NCBI GenBank assembly: GCA_947258715.1
Contig: CAMYJH010000005.1
Coordinates: forward strand, 1-64,000
Reading direction: 5' to 3'
Length of the DNA stretch: 64,000 bases
From: an uncultured Gammaproteobacteria bacterium
GTDB lineage: Bacteria; Pseudomonadota; Gammaproteobacteria; HK1
The first letter of the stretch is position 1; the number at the start of each line of letters is the position of its first letter. Below the pieces are notes generated by a model. It saw only the letters and a list, made by a program, of their open reading frames with translations. It did no database searches and was not told the DNA's origin. Both the position numbers and the translations under genes were made by a program. This document shows, piece after piece, positions 42,839 through 52,250 of the stretch.

Positions 42839-43513
42839 TCAGCCGCCTCCCGCCGCGCTGCGCACTACGATTCGCAAATCGAAATCGACGACGCTCGTGT
42901 TTTCATAGCTCCGGCGGGCCGTGTTGACTACGCGAACGTCCTGGATCTGAGGCTGATCGAAGAGTCTTTGAACGAAGGTGGACAGGGTGGAGTGATCCCT
43001 GGCCTGACCCTTGATGTCCATGTGGTTCTCGATCTGCCACGGCTCGGACGAAGAGGTCCCGCTGTTGGCGGGGATGACCACGAAATAGCCGCGATTGACT
43101 TCGCTGGCGTCGCCCTCTGTCACGAAGCCCGCGCGTCGAAAGGTCCAGGTGCTAAACCAGACGTCGCCGGCAGGAATTGCTTGGTCGATGGTGCTAAACA
43201 TGTCCATGGCCTGTCCGCCGCTGCGCAGTCGGCCGAGCATGGTGAGCTGTCTTTGAAACTCGTCCGCGACCTTACGCAGTTGCGTTATCTGGTCACGCTG
43301 CCGGCTCGAGACCAGAGTTTTTAGCTGCAGCGCTTCGACCTCGTGTTCGATTTCCCAGGTGGTGTAGCGCAAAGCCGCGTGAGCGAGTCCCCCGACGAGC
43401 ACTAGGGGAATGAGCACGGCGGCATAGCGCCTGATGATTCGGACTTTCGCCTGGTGAGTCCGATAGTCGTTCGGCACCAGGTCGATCTCGGCGGTCATGG
43501 CATGGTCATTCAT
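42839..43513 (-). CDS. PilN/MshI-like inner-membrane assembly protein
   Basis: About 224 aa from ATG 43513; the frame also allows 43522. The N-terminus MTAEIDLVPNDYR resembles the PilN motif INLLPWR that docks on PilM, followed by one membrane helix and a periplasmic domain. It overlaps the PilM-like stop. Order and size match the pilM-N-O module. Confidence 0.8.
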   Translation of the reverse strand: MNDHAMTAEIDLVPNDYRTHQAKVRIIRRYAAVLIPLVLVGGLAHAALRYTTWEIEHEVEALQLKTLVSSRQRDQITQLRKVADEFQRQLTMLGRLRSGGQAMDMFSTIDQAIPAGDVWFSTWTFRRAGFVTEGDASEVNRGYFVVIPANSGTSSSEPWQIENHMDIKGQARDHSTLSTFVQRLFDQPQIQDVRVVNTARRSYENTSVVDFDLRIVVRSAAGGG

Positions 43514-44639
43514 TGGTGACAATTCCCCGCAGCGCGAGTCCCGTCGCGATCACCAGGTGGGATCCTCCGTTTCTGACTTGATCGTCGGGAGCGTCCGATC
43601 CCGGCTGGAAAATCTGCTCCGGACTGGGAAGCTTCTCCACCGGAATTTCGATCAAGCGGTGCAGCACGCGGTCCAATCCGCGCCAGTTTGCGAACCCGCC
43701 CATGAGGTACAAACGGTGCACCGGTTCGCCCCGGGTTTCGTAAGTCACATATCGGAGTGCGCGCTTGATTTCGTCGGCGAAGGCCAGCAGGCTGGGCTTC
43801 AAGACGTCGAGAATGACCTGCGAGGTCTCGAGGCCGGTGTTCGAAAGCTCCTCCAGTTTCGGGTCGAACTTGGCGTCGATACCGACCCGGTGAACTGCGA
43901 CACACACCGCTTTCTCCGACATGTCCAGCTCGCTGCAGAGTCGCTGGATCAGATGTTTCTCGCCGAAAGCGAGCTGCTGGTCCAGCAGCAGCCTGCGGCC
44001 GGACAACATCGTCAGATAGCTTTGTTCGTGGCCGCAGTTGACGATGAGCACGTTTTCAGGCTCTCTCCTCATGCAAAGCGCGCCCACCAGTCGTTTGATC
44101 GCGGCGGGCCCGATTTCCAGTGCTTCCACCTCCACTCCACAGTGGCGCAAGAGCTCGAGTAAACGCACCACCTTTTCCCGCCGCGCCACCGCCACCACCG
44201 CAAGGCGCTGCTCGTCTTTGGGCTTCGACCGAACGGGCAGGTAGTCGATGACGTAATCTTCCAGCGCCCCCTCCAGGCGTGAGCGCATCACCTTCAGCAC
44301 CGCGGCGCTGTCGTCGCGGGCGCTGCCGGTGTCGTAGGTGATCGACATGATCCTGGTATCGCTCGACGGCAGACAGGTGACGACGCGCTTGCCGCGAAAG
44401 GGACCGGAATTAAGGGCGCGCTTCAGCAGCGGCTTGAGCTTTCGCGGAGAGGACAGCAGCTCTTCCCGGGTCCCGGAATAGGGCAGGGAAGCCTGGGCGC
44501 GAAATCGCACCCCGCCTTCGGCGTCATGGTCCAGTTGCACCACGTTCAATCGCTCGCGGCCGACCTCCAGCCCGATGGGGCCGTGGGAAATGCCGGCGCT
44601 GACGCCGCGCAATCGGTCAATCATCGCGCGAAGCTGCAT
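43506..44639 (-). CDS. PilM/MshI-like actin-fold assembly ATPase
   Basis: A 377-aa protein with an actin-like fold: GPIGLEVGRERLNVVQL at the phosphate-1 site, NVLIVNCGHEQSYLTML at phosphate-2 and YLMGGFANWRG in the adenosine region. It is cytoplasmic and docks the PilN N-terminus. A 372-nt gap upstream suggests its own promoter, with an inverted repeat GGCAAAT/ATTTGCC at 44714-44743. Confidence 0.87.
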   Translation of the reverse strand: MQLRAMIDRLRGVSAGISHGPIGLEVGRERLNVVQLDHDAEGGVRFRAQASLPYSGTREELLSSPRKLKPLLKRALNSGPFRGKRVVTCLPSSDTRIMSITYDTGSARDDSAAVLKVMRSRLEGALEDYVIDYLPVRSKPKDEQRLAVVAVARREKVVRLLELLRHCGVEVEALEIGPAAIKRLVGALCMRREPENVLIVNCGHEQSYLTMLSGRRLLLDQQLAFGEKHLIQRLCSELDMSEKAVCVAVHRVGIDAKFDPKLEELSNTGLETSQVILDVLKPSLLAFADEIKRALRYVTYETRGEPVHRLYLMGGFANWRGLDRVLHRLIEIPVEKLPSPEQIFQPGSDAPDDQVRNGGSHLVIATGLALRGIVTNE

Positions 44640-45011
44640 GCTCCCGGTCCTGCCCCCTCGAAGGTTTGAAAACGGTCAACAAAGCGTTTCCTCTGCCAGC
44701 CGCCCGGAGGGCCGGCAAATAGATCCATTGGTTTAGATTTGCCCCCTAAGTCACTCATTAAGCTTAGTCGCCGCGCCCTGCGAAGACTACGCGAACCGGG
44801 TCCGGGCACGGTCAATATTCACTCGTCTAATCAATAAGTTATGGTTTTCTACCCGGTCTGCGCCGATGCGCTTCCGGATCGAATTTGTGACCCCGGTCTC
44901 CCCGGGTCCCGTCTTTGGCGCGGGCCGTCGGTTGCCGCTTGGTCTGGCGCCGCATTCGTCGTCCTCTCATTCGGCCGTCCCCGCATCGATTGGCCTCGAT
45001 GGCCTCGCGTC
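44640..45011. other. Non-coding gap upstream of the pilM-like gene
   Basis: I see no supported gene in these 372 nt. An inverted repeat GGCAAAT (44714-44720) and ATTTGCC (44737-44743) lies upstream of the pilM-like gene and could be an operator or RNA stem. Confidence 0.4.
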
Positions 45012-47291
45012 CTAGAACTCGATATGCAGCAGCGGCGCGCCCGCCGCATCACCGTCGAAGGACTCCGCGATTCGCGCCCCGGAGCCGCTGACAATGACCA
45101 CCAGGGCGTTGCCGCTGGCCCAGCCGGGCCGGTCTACGATTTCCTGGATCAGAGTGGCGATGTCCGGCGTCTGCTGATTGGCGCCCTCCGCGCCCATGGA
45201 ATTCCACGGGCCTGGGGACCAGCTCACCGAGGCCGTGGTCAAGGTGCGGGAGGAAATGTTTGAGCTGGTGGCGAGGAAGGTGGCCGCGTCGTCCACGTCC
45301 TCGCCGCGGAGAGTCAGGTTGATGCCTCCGGAGCCGGTCTCTGCGGTTTTGAACTGGATCCAGGCGTTGCCGATGGTGGCGCCGTTGGGTACGGCGACAG
45401 CGTCGAATCGCATCCCGACCATCTGCGTCACACCGGTATCTTCGACCAGGTCCAGGTCGGCGCTGGTGAGGTCCACGTTGTTGATGATCATCTGTTCTTC
45501 GGCGTCATCGCTGCTGCTCGCCACCCGTATATCGACCGAGCCGGAACCGCTGCCGTTCAGCGACGCGTAGCGTTTGTCGTTGCGATCAGCGACCACGTGA
45601 TCGCAGCTGATGGGGTGAACGGCGGCCGCGGCGGGTATCCCCCAGCCGAACGGGGACAGGTCGTAGTTCTGAGTGACATTCAGGACCGTATCCATGACCA
45701 GCCCGGCCTTCAGGTTCTTGTCGACCACCAGAAACTTGTCCGTATCCCTGAGGTGGGCGATGCCTACGGGTCCGCTCAGAATGCTCGCGCTTGCGACCGT
45801 CAGCACCAGGTTCAAAGACTGGTCAATGATGTAGATCTCATCGCTGGTTTGGTCCGCGATGGCGAGATGGCCGTCGTAAGTGCCGCCGACGATGTAGCTG
45901 ATGCCTGTGGCGTTGCTGAGGAAGGGCAGAATGTGGCTGCTATAGCTGGTGTTGGGCGGCAGGATTGTGGGGTCGGAAAAATAAAGCGTATCACCCGAGA
46001 CAACGGCGAGCTGTCCCCCCTTGAGGCCGGCGAAAACGAAGGCGACGCCTTCCAGAGAGCTAAGCCCGGTGTCGAAGCCGTCGTCGAGAATGTTTCCCGC
46101 CATGTCCAGCAGCACCAGCCGGCCCGATGGCCCGACGGTGACCCATCCGCCGCCGGCCGGCGCGGGGGTGCCGTTTATCGTATGGCCCTCCGGAAAGTAG
46201 GTGATGCCTTGGTCGTAGTCATAGCTCTGCCCGGCGGTGGAAAACTCGCTCACCTTGGTGTCAGGTGAGAAGTCGGCGTCGCAGCTCGGCGGCGGCAGGC
46301 ACACCCTGCCGCACTCGCAGGCGTAGGTGATGGTGAGCTTGGGGTGGAGCGTGGGATCCGCGTCCTCCTGGGACGCGAACTTGGCCTTTTCGAGGATGCC
46401 GTCGCCTTTCAGCAGCAGGCCGTGGTTCGGCTCCCCTGCGAGCCATCTTTCCACCAATGAACCCACCTCCCACGCAACCCAGGTCTTGGTGCCATCAATC
46501 GCGGTTACGGCAACGGGCTGCGCTTCGAAGTCGCCGCCCGCCGCGGTCCAGGGGTTGGTCCCGTCGTAGGTGGCCCAGGTCGCGCCGTCCGGGGTGCCGC
46601 CCCCGCTCTTCGTGCCCTCGACCCAGTCCCGAGTGACCCGGTGCGCGCTCGCGGTCCCCGCCACATCCAGGCTCAACATTCTGAGTTCCAGGCGCGCGGA
46701 AACGATCTTGGCTTGGGCAAGAATGACGGGAAGGTCGAACCTGAGAAGCACGTTCTGGGTCCAGCTTCCAGTGTGAACCTGCAGGAAGACGTTGCCGCCG
46801 TAGTTGCGCGGGTAGAAGTCGTCGATCAGGGTGTCCTGGCCGGGATCGGTGCCGAGTTGCAGGGCGGCCGACAGGGGCCTCTGATAAACGGGCGCGCTCA
46901 GCCGCGAGAGGCTGTGGGTGGCGCCGTCCGCCAGGGTGCCGATGGCCGTGACTCTCACCGGCGAGCCGCTGCCGGGGGTGAATGCGGCCTGATAGCTGTG
47001 GGGGCCGAGCGCAGTGGGCGGCAAGCCGTAACCGCTACAACTGCCGTCGTTGGCTTTCCACAGGGCGTGGCGCAGTCCCGCTTCCGCCACGTAGCGGGCG
47101 GCGTCCGCCTCAGCCGCGGTTTCGGCGGTACGGATATCGACGGCGCTCTCGCGGTTCATCAGGAACGCCACCGCCGCAACCACCGCGATCACCAGCACCA
47201 CCGGCAGCAGCAGATAGCCCTGCGAGCGGCGCGCTGGTTGCCGATCGTGGCGTTGCATTTGCCGTCTGCCGATTTGGGCTGGTCTGCACAT
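45012..47291 (-). CDS. Giant MshP/PilX-type pilin-like adhesin, copy 2
   Basis: A 759-aa protein. A basic leader and class III-type signal (SQGYLLLPVVLVIAVVAAVA) resemble MshP/PilX, but position 5 of the mature chain is Pro instead of Glu. A DNRLRE beta-sandwich follows (LIDDFYPRNYGGN, NVLLRFDLPV, about 150-325), a Cys-rich linker (CECGRVCLPPPSC), a propeller-like region (about 345-585) and a C-terminal beta domain ending APLLHIEF. It is paralogous to the gene just upstream and probably sits at the pilus tip. Confidence 0.85.
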   Translation of the reverse strand: MCRPAQIGRRQMQRHDRQPARRSQGYLLLPVVLVIAVVAAVAFLMNRESAVDIRTAETAAEADAARYVAEAGLRHALWKANDGSCSGYGLPPTALGPHSYQAAFTPGSGSPVRVTAIGTLADGATHSLSRLSAPVYQRPLSAALQLGTDPGQDTLIDDFYPRNYGGNVFLQVHTGSWTQNVLLRFDLPVILAQAKIVSARLELRMLSLDVAGTASAHRVTRDWVEGTKSGGGTPDGATWATYDGTNPWTAAGGDFEAQPVAVTAIDGTKTWVAWEVGSLVERWLAGEPNHGLLLKGDGILEKAKFASQEDADPTLHPKLTITYACECGRVCLPPPSCDADFSPDTKVSEFSTAGQSYDYDQGITYFPEGHTINGTPAPAGGGWVTVGPSGRLVLLDMAGNILDDGFDTGLSSLEGVAFVFAGLKGGQLAVVSGDTLYFSDPTILPPNTSYSSHILPFLSNATGISYIVGGTYDGHLAIADQTSDEIYIIDQSLNLVLTVASASILSGPVGIAHLRDTDKFLVVDKNLKAGLVMDTVLNVTQNYDLSPFGWGIPAAAAVHPISCDHVVADRNDKRYASLNGSGSGSVDIRVASSSDDAEEQMIINNVDLTSADLDLVEDTGVTQMVGMRFDAVAVPNGATIGNAWIQFKTAETGSGGINLTLRGEDVDDAATFLATSSNISSRTLTTASVSWSPGPWNSMGAEGANQQTPDIATLIQEIVDRPGWASGNALVVIVSGSGARIAESFDGDAAGAPLLHIEF

Positions 47292-47317
47292 GGATGGGTC
47301 CGCGAAGGTCGCTTGTC

Positions 47318-49609
47318 CTAGAACTCGATATGCAGCAGAGGTGCACCGGCCGGGTCGCCGTCGAAAGACTCGGCAGTTCTGGTATTCGAGCCGCTGATGA
47401 AGACCACCAGGGCGTTGCCGGGGGTCCAGCCGGGGCGGTCGACGATTTCCTGGATGAGCGAGGCAATGTCCGGGGTCCGTTGTTCCGGTCCGGCCTCGCC
47501 GATGGTTGGCCAGTCGCCGGGCGACCAGGCCGCCGAGGCCGTGGTCAAGGTGCGGGACGAGATGTTGGCGGCGGCGGCGGCGAAGGCGGCGGCGTCGTCG
47601 GCGGCCTCGCCGTTAAGGGTCAGGTTTGAAGCTCCCATGTTGGTTGCGGCGGTTTGGAACTGGATCCAGGCGCCGGTGATTGGGGCGCCGTTGGGGACGT
47701 TGAGGTTGTCAAAGCGCAGGCCCACCATTTGGGTAACGCCCAGGTCTTCGACCAGCTGCAGGTCGTTGCCGACGAGGTCGACGTCGTTGGTAGTCATCAG
47801 CTCTTCGGCGTCGTCGCTGCTGCTGGCCACCCGCACGTCGATGGTTCCGCTGAGGGCGTTGAGGGACTTGTAGCGGTTGTTGGCGTGGTCGGCGAAGAGG
47901 TGATCACAGGAGGTGGGGTGCAGCGCCGCGGCACTCGCCTCTCCCCAGCCGTAGGGGATGAGGTCGTAGTTTTGGCTGACGGTGAGATCCGCATGGATGA
48001 CGAATGCCCGGTTGAGGTTTTTGTCCACCAACAGGAACTTGTCGGTGTCCCTGAGGTGGGCGATGCCCTCGGGGGCGTCCAGGATCGCGGCCGTGTTCAG
48101 GGTGGTGACCAGGTTCAGCGACTGGTCGAAGATGTGGATGACGCCGCTGCCGGTGTCGGCGACGGCGAGGTGGCCGTCGTAAGTGCCGCCGTCGATGTGG
48201 GTGACGCCGCCGGCGGCGCTGACGAAGGGCAGCACGTGGGTGGTGTAGCTGGCGCTGGCGGGCGTCACGGTGGGGTCGGCGAAGTAGAGGGTGTTTCCCT
48301 TGACGATGGCGAGCTGCCCCGCCTTCAGTCCTGCAGAAACGAAGGCGACGCCTTGGAGGGAGTCGAGGCCGGTGTCGAAGCCGTCGTCGAGGATGTTGCC
48401 GTCGAGGTCCAGCAGCACCAGGCGTCCCGAGTTGCCGACGGTGATCCAGCCGCCGCCTGGGGGTGCCGGGGTGCCGTTGATGCTCTGGCCTTGGGGAAAG
48501 TAGGTGACGCCGCGGTTGTATCGGTAGCTTTGCCCGGCGGTGGAGAACTCGGCCACGCTGGCGTTGGGGGTGAAGTCCGCCTCGCAGCTCGGCGTCGGCG
48601 GCGTGCAGACCTGACCGCACTCGCAGGCATAGGCCACGGTGAGCTTGGGACGCAGCCCCGCATTGGTGCTGTCGCTGGTGGTGAAATCGGCGTGGTTCAC
48701 CCCGCTACTGCCGAGCAGCATGATGCCGTTGTTGGTAGCCGGTTCATTGATCCAATCCTGGACCAAATCGGTGACGTCAAAGGTGGTTGCACCGGGCAAG
48801 GCAGCATCGATGGGACTACCGGCAATTTCCGGAATTTCGTAGTCGCCGCCGGGCGTGTCCCAGTTCAAGCCGTTTGCGTACTGGTTCCAGGTGGCCTCAT
48901 CCTCGATCCACGGTTTCTGTGCGCGGTGCACGTAGATGGTGTGGGTGCCCCCGGAGCCGATGCCCTCCAGGTTCAGCTCGAGCTCGGCGGACTCCACAAT
49001 CGCGGTTGTGTTGATGCTGCCTAGGTCAAAGCGAAGCAATCCTCGTTTGTTGTTGTTCGTCTTGTTACTGATGCGGATCTCGATGGCGGTCCCGAATGAG
49101 GTGTTGGGATTGCTGGCATAAAGGTACGTATCGGTGCCGGCCGCAGCGTCCGGCTGCAGGATAAATGTTGTAGGCGCCTCGCCGATTCGTATCCCGTCAC
49201 GGCGGATGCTCCGCGAGGCACCGCTGGCTAGCGTGCCGGTGGAGGTGACACTGACCGGCGAACCGCTGTCCGGGGCGAACACGGCCTGATAGCCGTGGCC
49301 GCCGAAGGACGTGGCCGGAAGGCCGTAGCCGGAGCAGGCGCCGGCATCGGCTTTCCACAGCGCGTGGCGCAAGCCCGCCTCCGCCACGTAGCGGGCGGCG
49401 TCCGCCTCCGCCGCGGTTTCGGCGGTGCGGATGTCGACGGCGCTCTCGCGGTTCATCAGGAACGCCACCGCCGCAACCACCGCGATCACCAGCACCACCG
49501 GCAGCAGCAGATAGCCTTTAGAACCGCGCGCCGGTTTCAGTTGACGGCGGCTTCTCGAGGGCACTTTCTTGCGCCGCCGGTGGGGCGAGACCCGGTCACA
49601 ATTTGTCAC
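47318..49609 (-). CDS. Giant MshP/PilX-type pilin-like adhesin, copy 1
   Basis: A 763-aa protein with the same domain order as the next gene: pilin-like N-terminus (SKGYLLLPVVLVIAVVAAVA), DNRLRE domain (NNKRGLLRFDLGSI), Cys-rich linker (CECGQVCTPPTPSC), propeller-like region and a C-terminal beta domain. The GTG start overlaps the PilW-like stop (GTGA). The N-terminal coding DNA is nearly identical to the second copy, while the DNRLRE region differs strongly. This suggests duplication followed by diversification of the binding domain. Confidence 0.85.
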   Translation of the reverse strand: MTNCDRVSPHRRRKKVPSRSRRQLKPARGSKGYLLLPVVLVIAVVAAVAFLMNRESAVDIRTAETAAEADAARYVAEAGLRHALWKADAGACSGYGLPATSFGGHGYQAVFAPDSGSPVSVTSTGTLASGASRSIRRDGIRIGEAPTTFILQPDAAAGTDTYLYASNPNTSFGTAIEIRISNKTNNNKRGLLRFDLGSINTTAIVESAELELNLEGIGSGGTHTIYVHRAQKPWIEDEATWNQYANGLNWDTPGGDYEIPEIAGSPIDAALPGATTFDVTDLVQDWINEPATNNGIMLLGSSGVNHADFTTSDSTNAGLRPKLTVAYACECGQVCTPPTPSCEADFTPNASVAEFSTAGQSYRYNRGVTYFPQGQSINGTPAPPGGGWITVGNSGRLVLLDLDGNILDDGFDTGLDSLQGVAFVSAGLKAGQLAIVKGNTLYFADPTVTPASASYTTHVLPFVSAAGGVTHIDGGTYDGHLAVADTGSGVIHIFDQSLNLVTTLNTAAILDAPEGIAHLRDTDKFLLVDKNLNRAFVIHADLTVSQNYDLIPYGWGEASAAALHPTSCDHLFADHANNRYKSLNALSGTIDVRVASSSDDAEELMTTNDVDLVGNDLQLVEDLGVTQMVGLRFDNLNVPNGAPITGAWIQFQTAATNMGASNLTLNGEAADDAAAFAAAAANISSRTLTTASAAWSPGDWPTIGEAGPEQRTPDIASLIQEIVDRPGWTPGNALVVFISGSNTRTAESFDGDPAGAPLLHIEF

Positions 49610-50574
49610 GGTTCCGCTCTCACCCGCACCCGGGTGTGTAGCTGGACCTTGGCGTGGTCGCCGGCGAGGCCGAGGGTGATGTCCACCAGGACCGCCCGTC
49701 CTGCACCCTGCGGTATGCGCTCGACGCGGAAGCTGGCGACGTTTTCGGCAATGACACGCTCGGTGAAGTCGTTGCCGTCGTTCGGATTCAGGTCGGGTAG
49801 CCGCTCCAGCAACACGGCGCCATTGAGGTAATAGACGGCGGCATCCAGCCAGTCCTCGTTAATGATTCCATCCTCGTCATCGTCCGGCGTTGATCCCTCA
49901 TCGATCTGTCCGTCTTTGTCGTCGTCGATTCCAGCGATGCCGGGCTTGGCGTCACCACTCTGTTCCGCTGACCAGTCCTCGTCGATCGCGCCGTCCCCGT
50001 CATCATCAAGGCCGTTAATCGGGTCCTCGTTATAACCTCCCTGTTCATCGTCGTCGGTGAAAACTCCCCCTGGGGCCGGAGAGCCTTCGTCCACGCTGCC
50101 GTCCCCGTCATCATCAATGCCGACAATGCCGTGAGCGGAATCGTATGTCGCATCAGCGCTGGTATCCTCATCGATACGCTCCGGCTCGCCGGGATCGCGG
50201 GTCGCGTTCTGATTCAGATCGAGAAAATCCTTGTCGTTGTTGCCGTCGGCCCAGCCGTCGCCGTCCCGGTCCAGGGTCGGATCCAGGGTCATCGCCAGCA
50301 CACCGGGGTCGCGGATTGATTCGCTCCATGCGGTCCCTGGATTTTCCGCCAGCGGCAGCAACAGAAGCCTGGTAGCGCTTACCGCCGTCGCCATGCGATC
50401 CAGGGCGAAGCGCGCCTGGCGGGTGAGATCGTTGCGCTCGCGAATGGCCGACTCGGCCTTAAGCGCCTGCTCCAGCACCCCGGCAAGGCCCACCAGGATC
50501 AGCGCCAGAATCCCCACCGTGACCAGCACCTCGGTGAGGGTGAATCCGGCGACGTTTTCTCTAGTGCCGGTCAT
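49606..50574 (-). CDS. PilW/MshO-like minor pilin with calcium-binding-type Asp repeats
   Basis: A 322-aa protein with a class III signal, AGFTLTEVLVTVGILALI (cleavage after Gly, Glu at mature position 5). The middle holds four or more acidic repeats of DxDxDG type, e.g. GIDDDGDGSVDEG, GLDDDGDGAIDED and GIDDDKDGQIDEG, resembling dockerin or thrombospondin type-3 calcium loops. The C-terminus returns to a pilin-like beta region. It overlaps the next gene by 4 nt. Calcium may control pilus-tip assembly or adhesion. Confidence 0.88.
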   Translation of the reverse strand: MTGTRENVAGFTLTEVLVTVGILALILVGLAGVLEQALKAESAIRERNDLTRQARFALDRMATAVSATRLLLLPLAENPGTAWSESIRDPGVLAMTLDPTLDRDGDGWADGNNDKDFLDLNQNATRDPGEPERIDEDTSADATYDSAHGIVGIDDDGDGSVDEGSPAPGGVFTDDDEQGGYNEDPINGLDDDGDGAIDEDWSAEQSGDAKPGIAGIDDDKDGQIDEGSTPDDDEDGIINEDWLDAAVYYLNGAVLLERLPDLNPNDGNDFTERVIAENVASFRVERIPQGAGRAVLVDITLGLAGDHAKVQLHTRVRVRAEP

Positions 50575-51014
50575 CGGGCGGTCAGGGTCTCGAGCTCGCC
50601 GGCCCGCGCCTCATAGTCAACCCGCACCCACAGCAGGCCGGTTTCGGTGGCGGTGAAACCCGGAAGGTCGGCGTCGTAGCGGGAGAGATACACCAGGCGT
50701 CGACGCGGCGTGTCTGCCGCGTCCGAGTAGCTGCTGGGCGTTTTCTCGTCGCCCGCGGCCAGGGCGGCGGCGTCCAAAAGGGCGTAAGGCTCCGCCAGCA
50801 CTTCCTCCATCTTGGCCCTGAGCTCGTAGTGGTCGACGGCCGCGGCCTCGTGGACGCCGGCGCCGAAGATTCCGCCCCGCAGCGCCTCCACCGCCGGCAC
50901 CAGGCTTACGGCGATGAGGATGGTGGCGACCAGGACCTCGATGTAAGTCAGGCCGGATTGGGAGAAAGAGTGACCTCCGGGCGCGTGGACCGTCACCGCT
51001 TTGGCGCGACGCAT
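50571..51014 (-). CDS. PilV/MshD-like minor pilin
   Basis: About 147 aa from ATG 51014; the frame is open to a TTG at 51110 that would overlap the upstream gene. The class III signal is QSGLTYIEVLVATILIAVSL, with Glu at mature position 5. The remaining sequence is a short pilin beta domain. It overlaps the PilW-like gene by 4 nt. Confidence 0.82.
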   Translation of the reverse strand: MRRAKAVTVHAPGGHSFSQSGLTYIEVLVATILIAVSLVPAVEALRGGIFGAGVHEAAAVDHYELRAKMEEVLAEPYALLDAAALAAGDEKTPSSYSDAADTPRRRLVYLSRYDADLPGFTATETGLLWVRVDYEARAGELETLTAR

Positions 51015-51069
51015 CGGCTTGGCTCTCGAGGCTCCGCGACGCTGGCTAGCGGTTTCTTGACGGCGATTC

Positions 51070-51630
51070 TCACTGCCACGCCTCGCTGATCCTGGCGGTA
51101 GCGGCGGCAATGGATACGCGCCGGGTTCTGCTGCCGAAGCTGAGGTCGATGTACCGATCCGACAGCTCGGCGAGATTGGACGCGTCCAGCGGCGCTCCGC
51201 GCGTGTTGAAGCCGACGGCTTTGGCCGCGCCGGGCGGTCCGGCGGGAAGATCGGAGCTGGCCGTCACTCCCTCGGAGTAGCGCAGGGTGTGCAGGTCGAG
51301 GTCGTAAACGTCCTTGTCCACCGGGTGGTAGAGCGGCACTCCCAGGGTCGGGTTTGCCGGGTCGCTGACGTCCAGCTCGAAGGCCTGCAGCCTGGCGCTG
51401 CCGCTCAGCACCACCACGGTGGCGGCGCTGCTGCGCCGTGCCTCGTCGCGGGCAAAGCGCAAAACGCTGGCCGCCTCCGAGGCTGCCAGCTCGACCTTGC
51501 TCTTATCCGACTGGGTGAGCGTGGGAACGACCGCCGCGGCGCCAATGGCGAGAATCAGGACCACGCCCAGCAGCTCGGCCAGAGTGTGCCCGAGGCTGAG
51601 AGTGGTCCGCTTGCCGCGTATTGTCACCAC
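51070..51630 (-). CDS. GspH/FimT/MshC-like minor pilin
   Basis: A 186-aa protein with a class III signal, LGHTLAELLGVVLILAIGAA, where His replaces the usual Phe after the cleavage Gly and Glu is kept at position 5. The GspH-type segment LRFARDEARRSSAATVVVLSG follows. It lies 27 nt after the major-pilin-like gene. Confidence 0.85.
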   Translation of the reverse strand: MVTIRGKRTTLSLGHTLAELLGVVLILAIGAAAVVPTLTQSDKSKVELAASEAASVLRFARDEARRSSAATVVVLSGSARLQAFELDVSDPANPTLGVPLYHPVDKDVYDLDLHTLRYSEGVTASSDLPAGPPGAAKAVGFNTRGAPLDASNLAELSDRYIDLSFGSRTRRVSIAAATARISEAWQ

Positions 51631-51657
51631 CGCGCGACCGCCCGGACGTCGTGAAGC

Positions 51658-52176
51658 TTAGAGGTTGTTCGGCAGCAGCTGGCCGGTGACGTTGTCGAAC
51701 ACCCAGCCGGTGGTGCCGTCGGGAGCGGGATTCAGCACCCCGGCGGTGAGAACCTTCACCTTCGTCTGGTCGGCTACGGTGACGATCTTGGTGTTGGCCG
51801 GGATCTCCGGCACGTAGGGACCGAAGAGCGTGCCGTCGGTACCGGTGCAGGCTTTGCCGTCCTTGAAGGTGAATTCCGTAAGTGCGGAAACAAATGCCGC
51901 TTCCGTGTTCAACGCGCCGCCGGAGGCTACGCCTGCGGGACAGGTGGCGCCGGTGGAGGTGATGCCGCTCGGCCAGTGGCCGTGCTCCTGACGGTAGAAT
52001 TCGATGCCTGAGCGCAGGTTCTGCAGATTCGTGTCCAGCACTGCGTCTTCGGCGTCGGTAGTGCTGGCGGCAAACTGCGGCACGACGATGGCGGCAAGAA
52101 TGGCCAGAATGATGACTACGATGAGCAGCTCGACCAGGGTAAAGCCGTGCTGAAGGGTGGTTTTGCCAATTCTCAT
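51658..52176 (-). CDS. Major pilin-like protein, MshA/GspG type
   Basis: A 172-aa pilin with the canonical class III signal QHGFTLVELLIVVIILAILA and a GspG-like alpha1 continuation. Two Cys (ATCPAG and KACTGT) could form a disulfide. A GGAGTAAGACC ribosome site precedes ATG 52176. As the only strong canonical pilin here it is the likely main subunit. Confidence 0.9.
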   Translation of the reverse strand: MRIGKTTLQHGFTLVELLIVVIILAILAAIVVPQFAASTTDAEDAVLDTNLQNLRSGIEFYRQEHGHWPSGITSTGATCPAGVASGGALNTEAAFVSALTEFTFKDGKACTGTDGTLFGPYVPEIPANTKIVTVADQTKVKVLTAGVLNPAPDGTTGWVFDNVTGQLLPNNL

Positions 52177-52250
52177 GAGGTCTTACTCCATATGCTTCTC
52201 TAGTACTTGGGCCGCAGGTCGGCTGACCCGCCGAGACGACCGCGTTGCGC

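Noticed and set aside
44640-44760. Possible c-di-GMP riboswitch upstream of the pilM-like gene.
   Set aside because: The region has an inverted repeat and GC-rich stem, but not the conserved GEMM core.
47654-49024. A 456-codon frame antisense to the giant pilin-like gene.
   Set aside because: It is Val/Gly-rich without motifs, and the sense strand has clear domains repeated in the paralogue.
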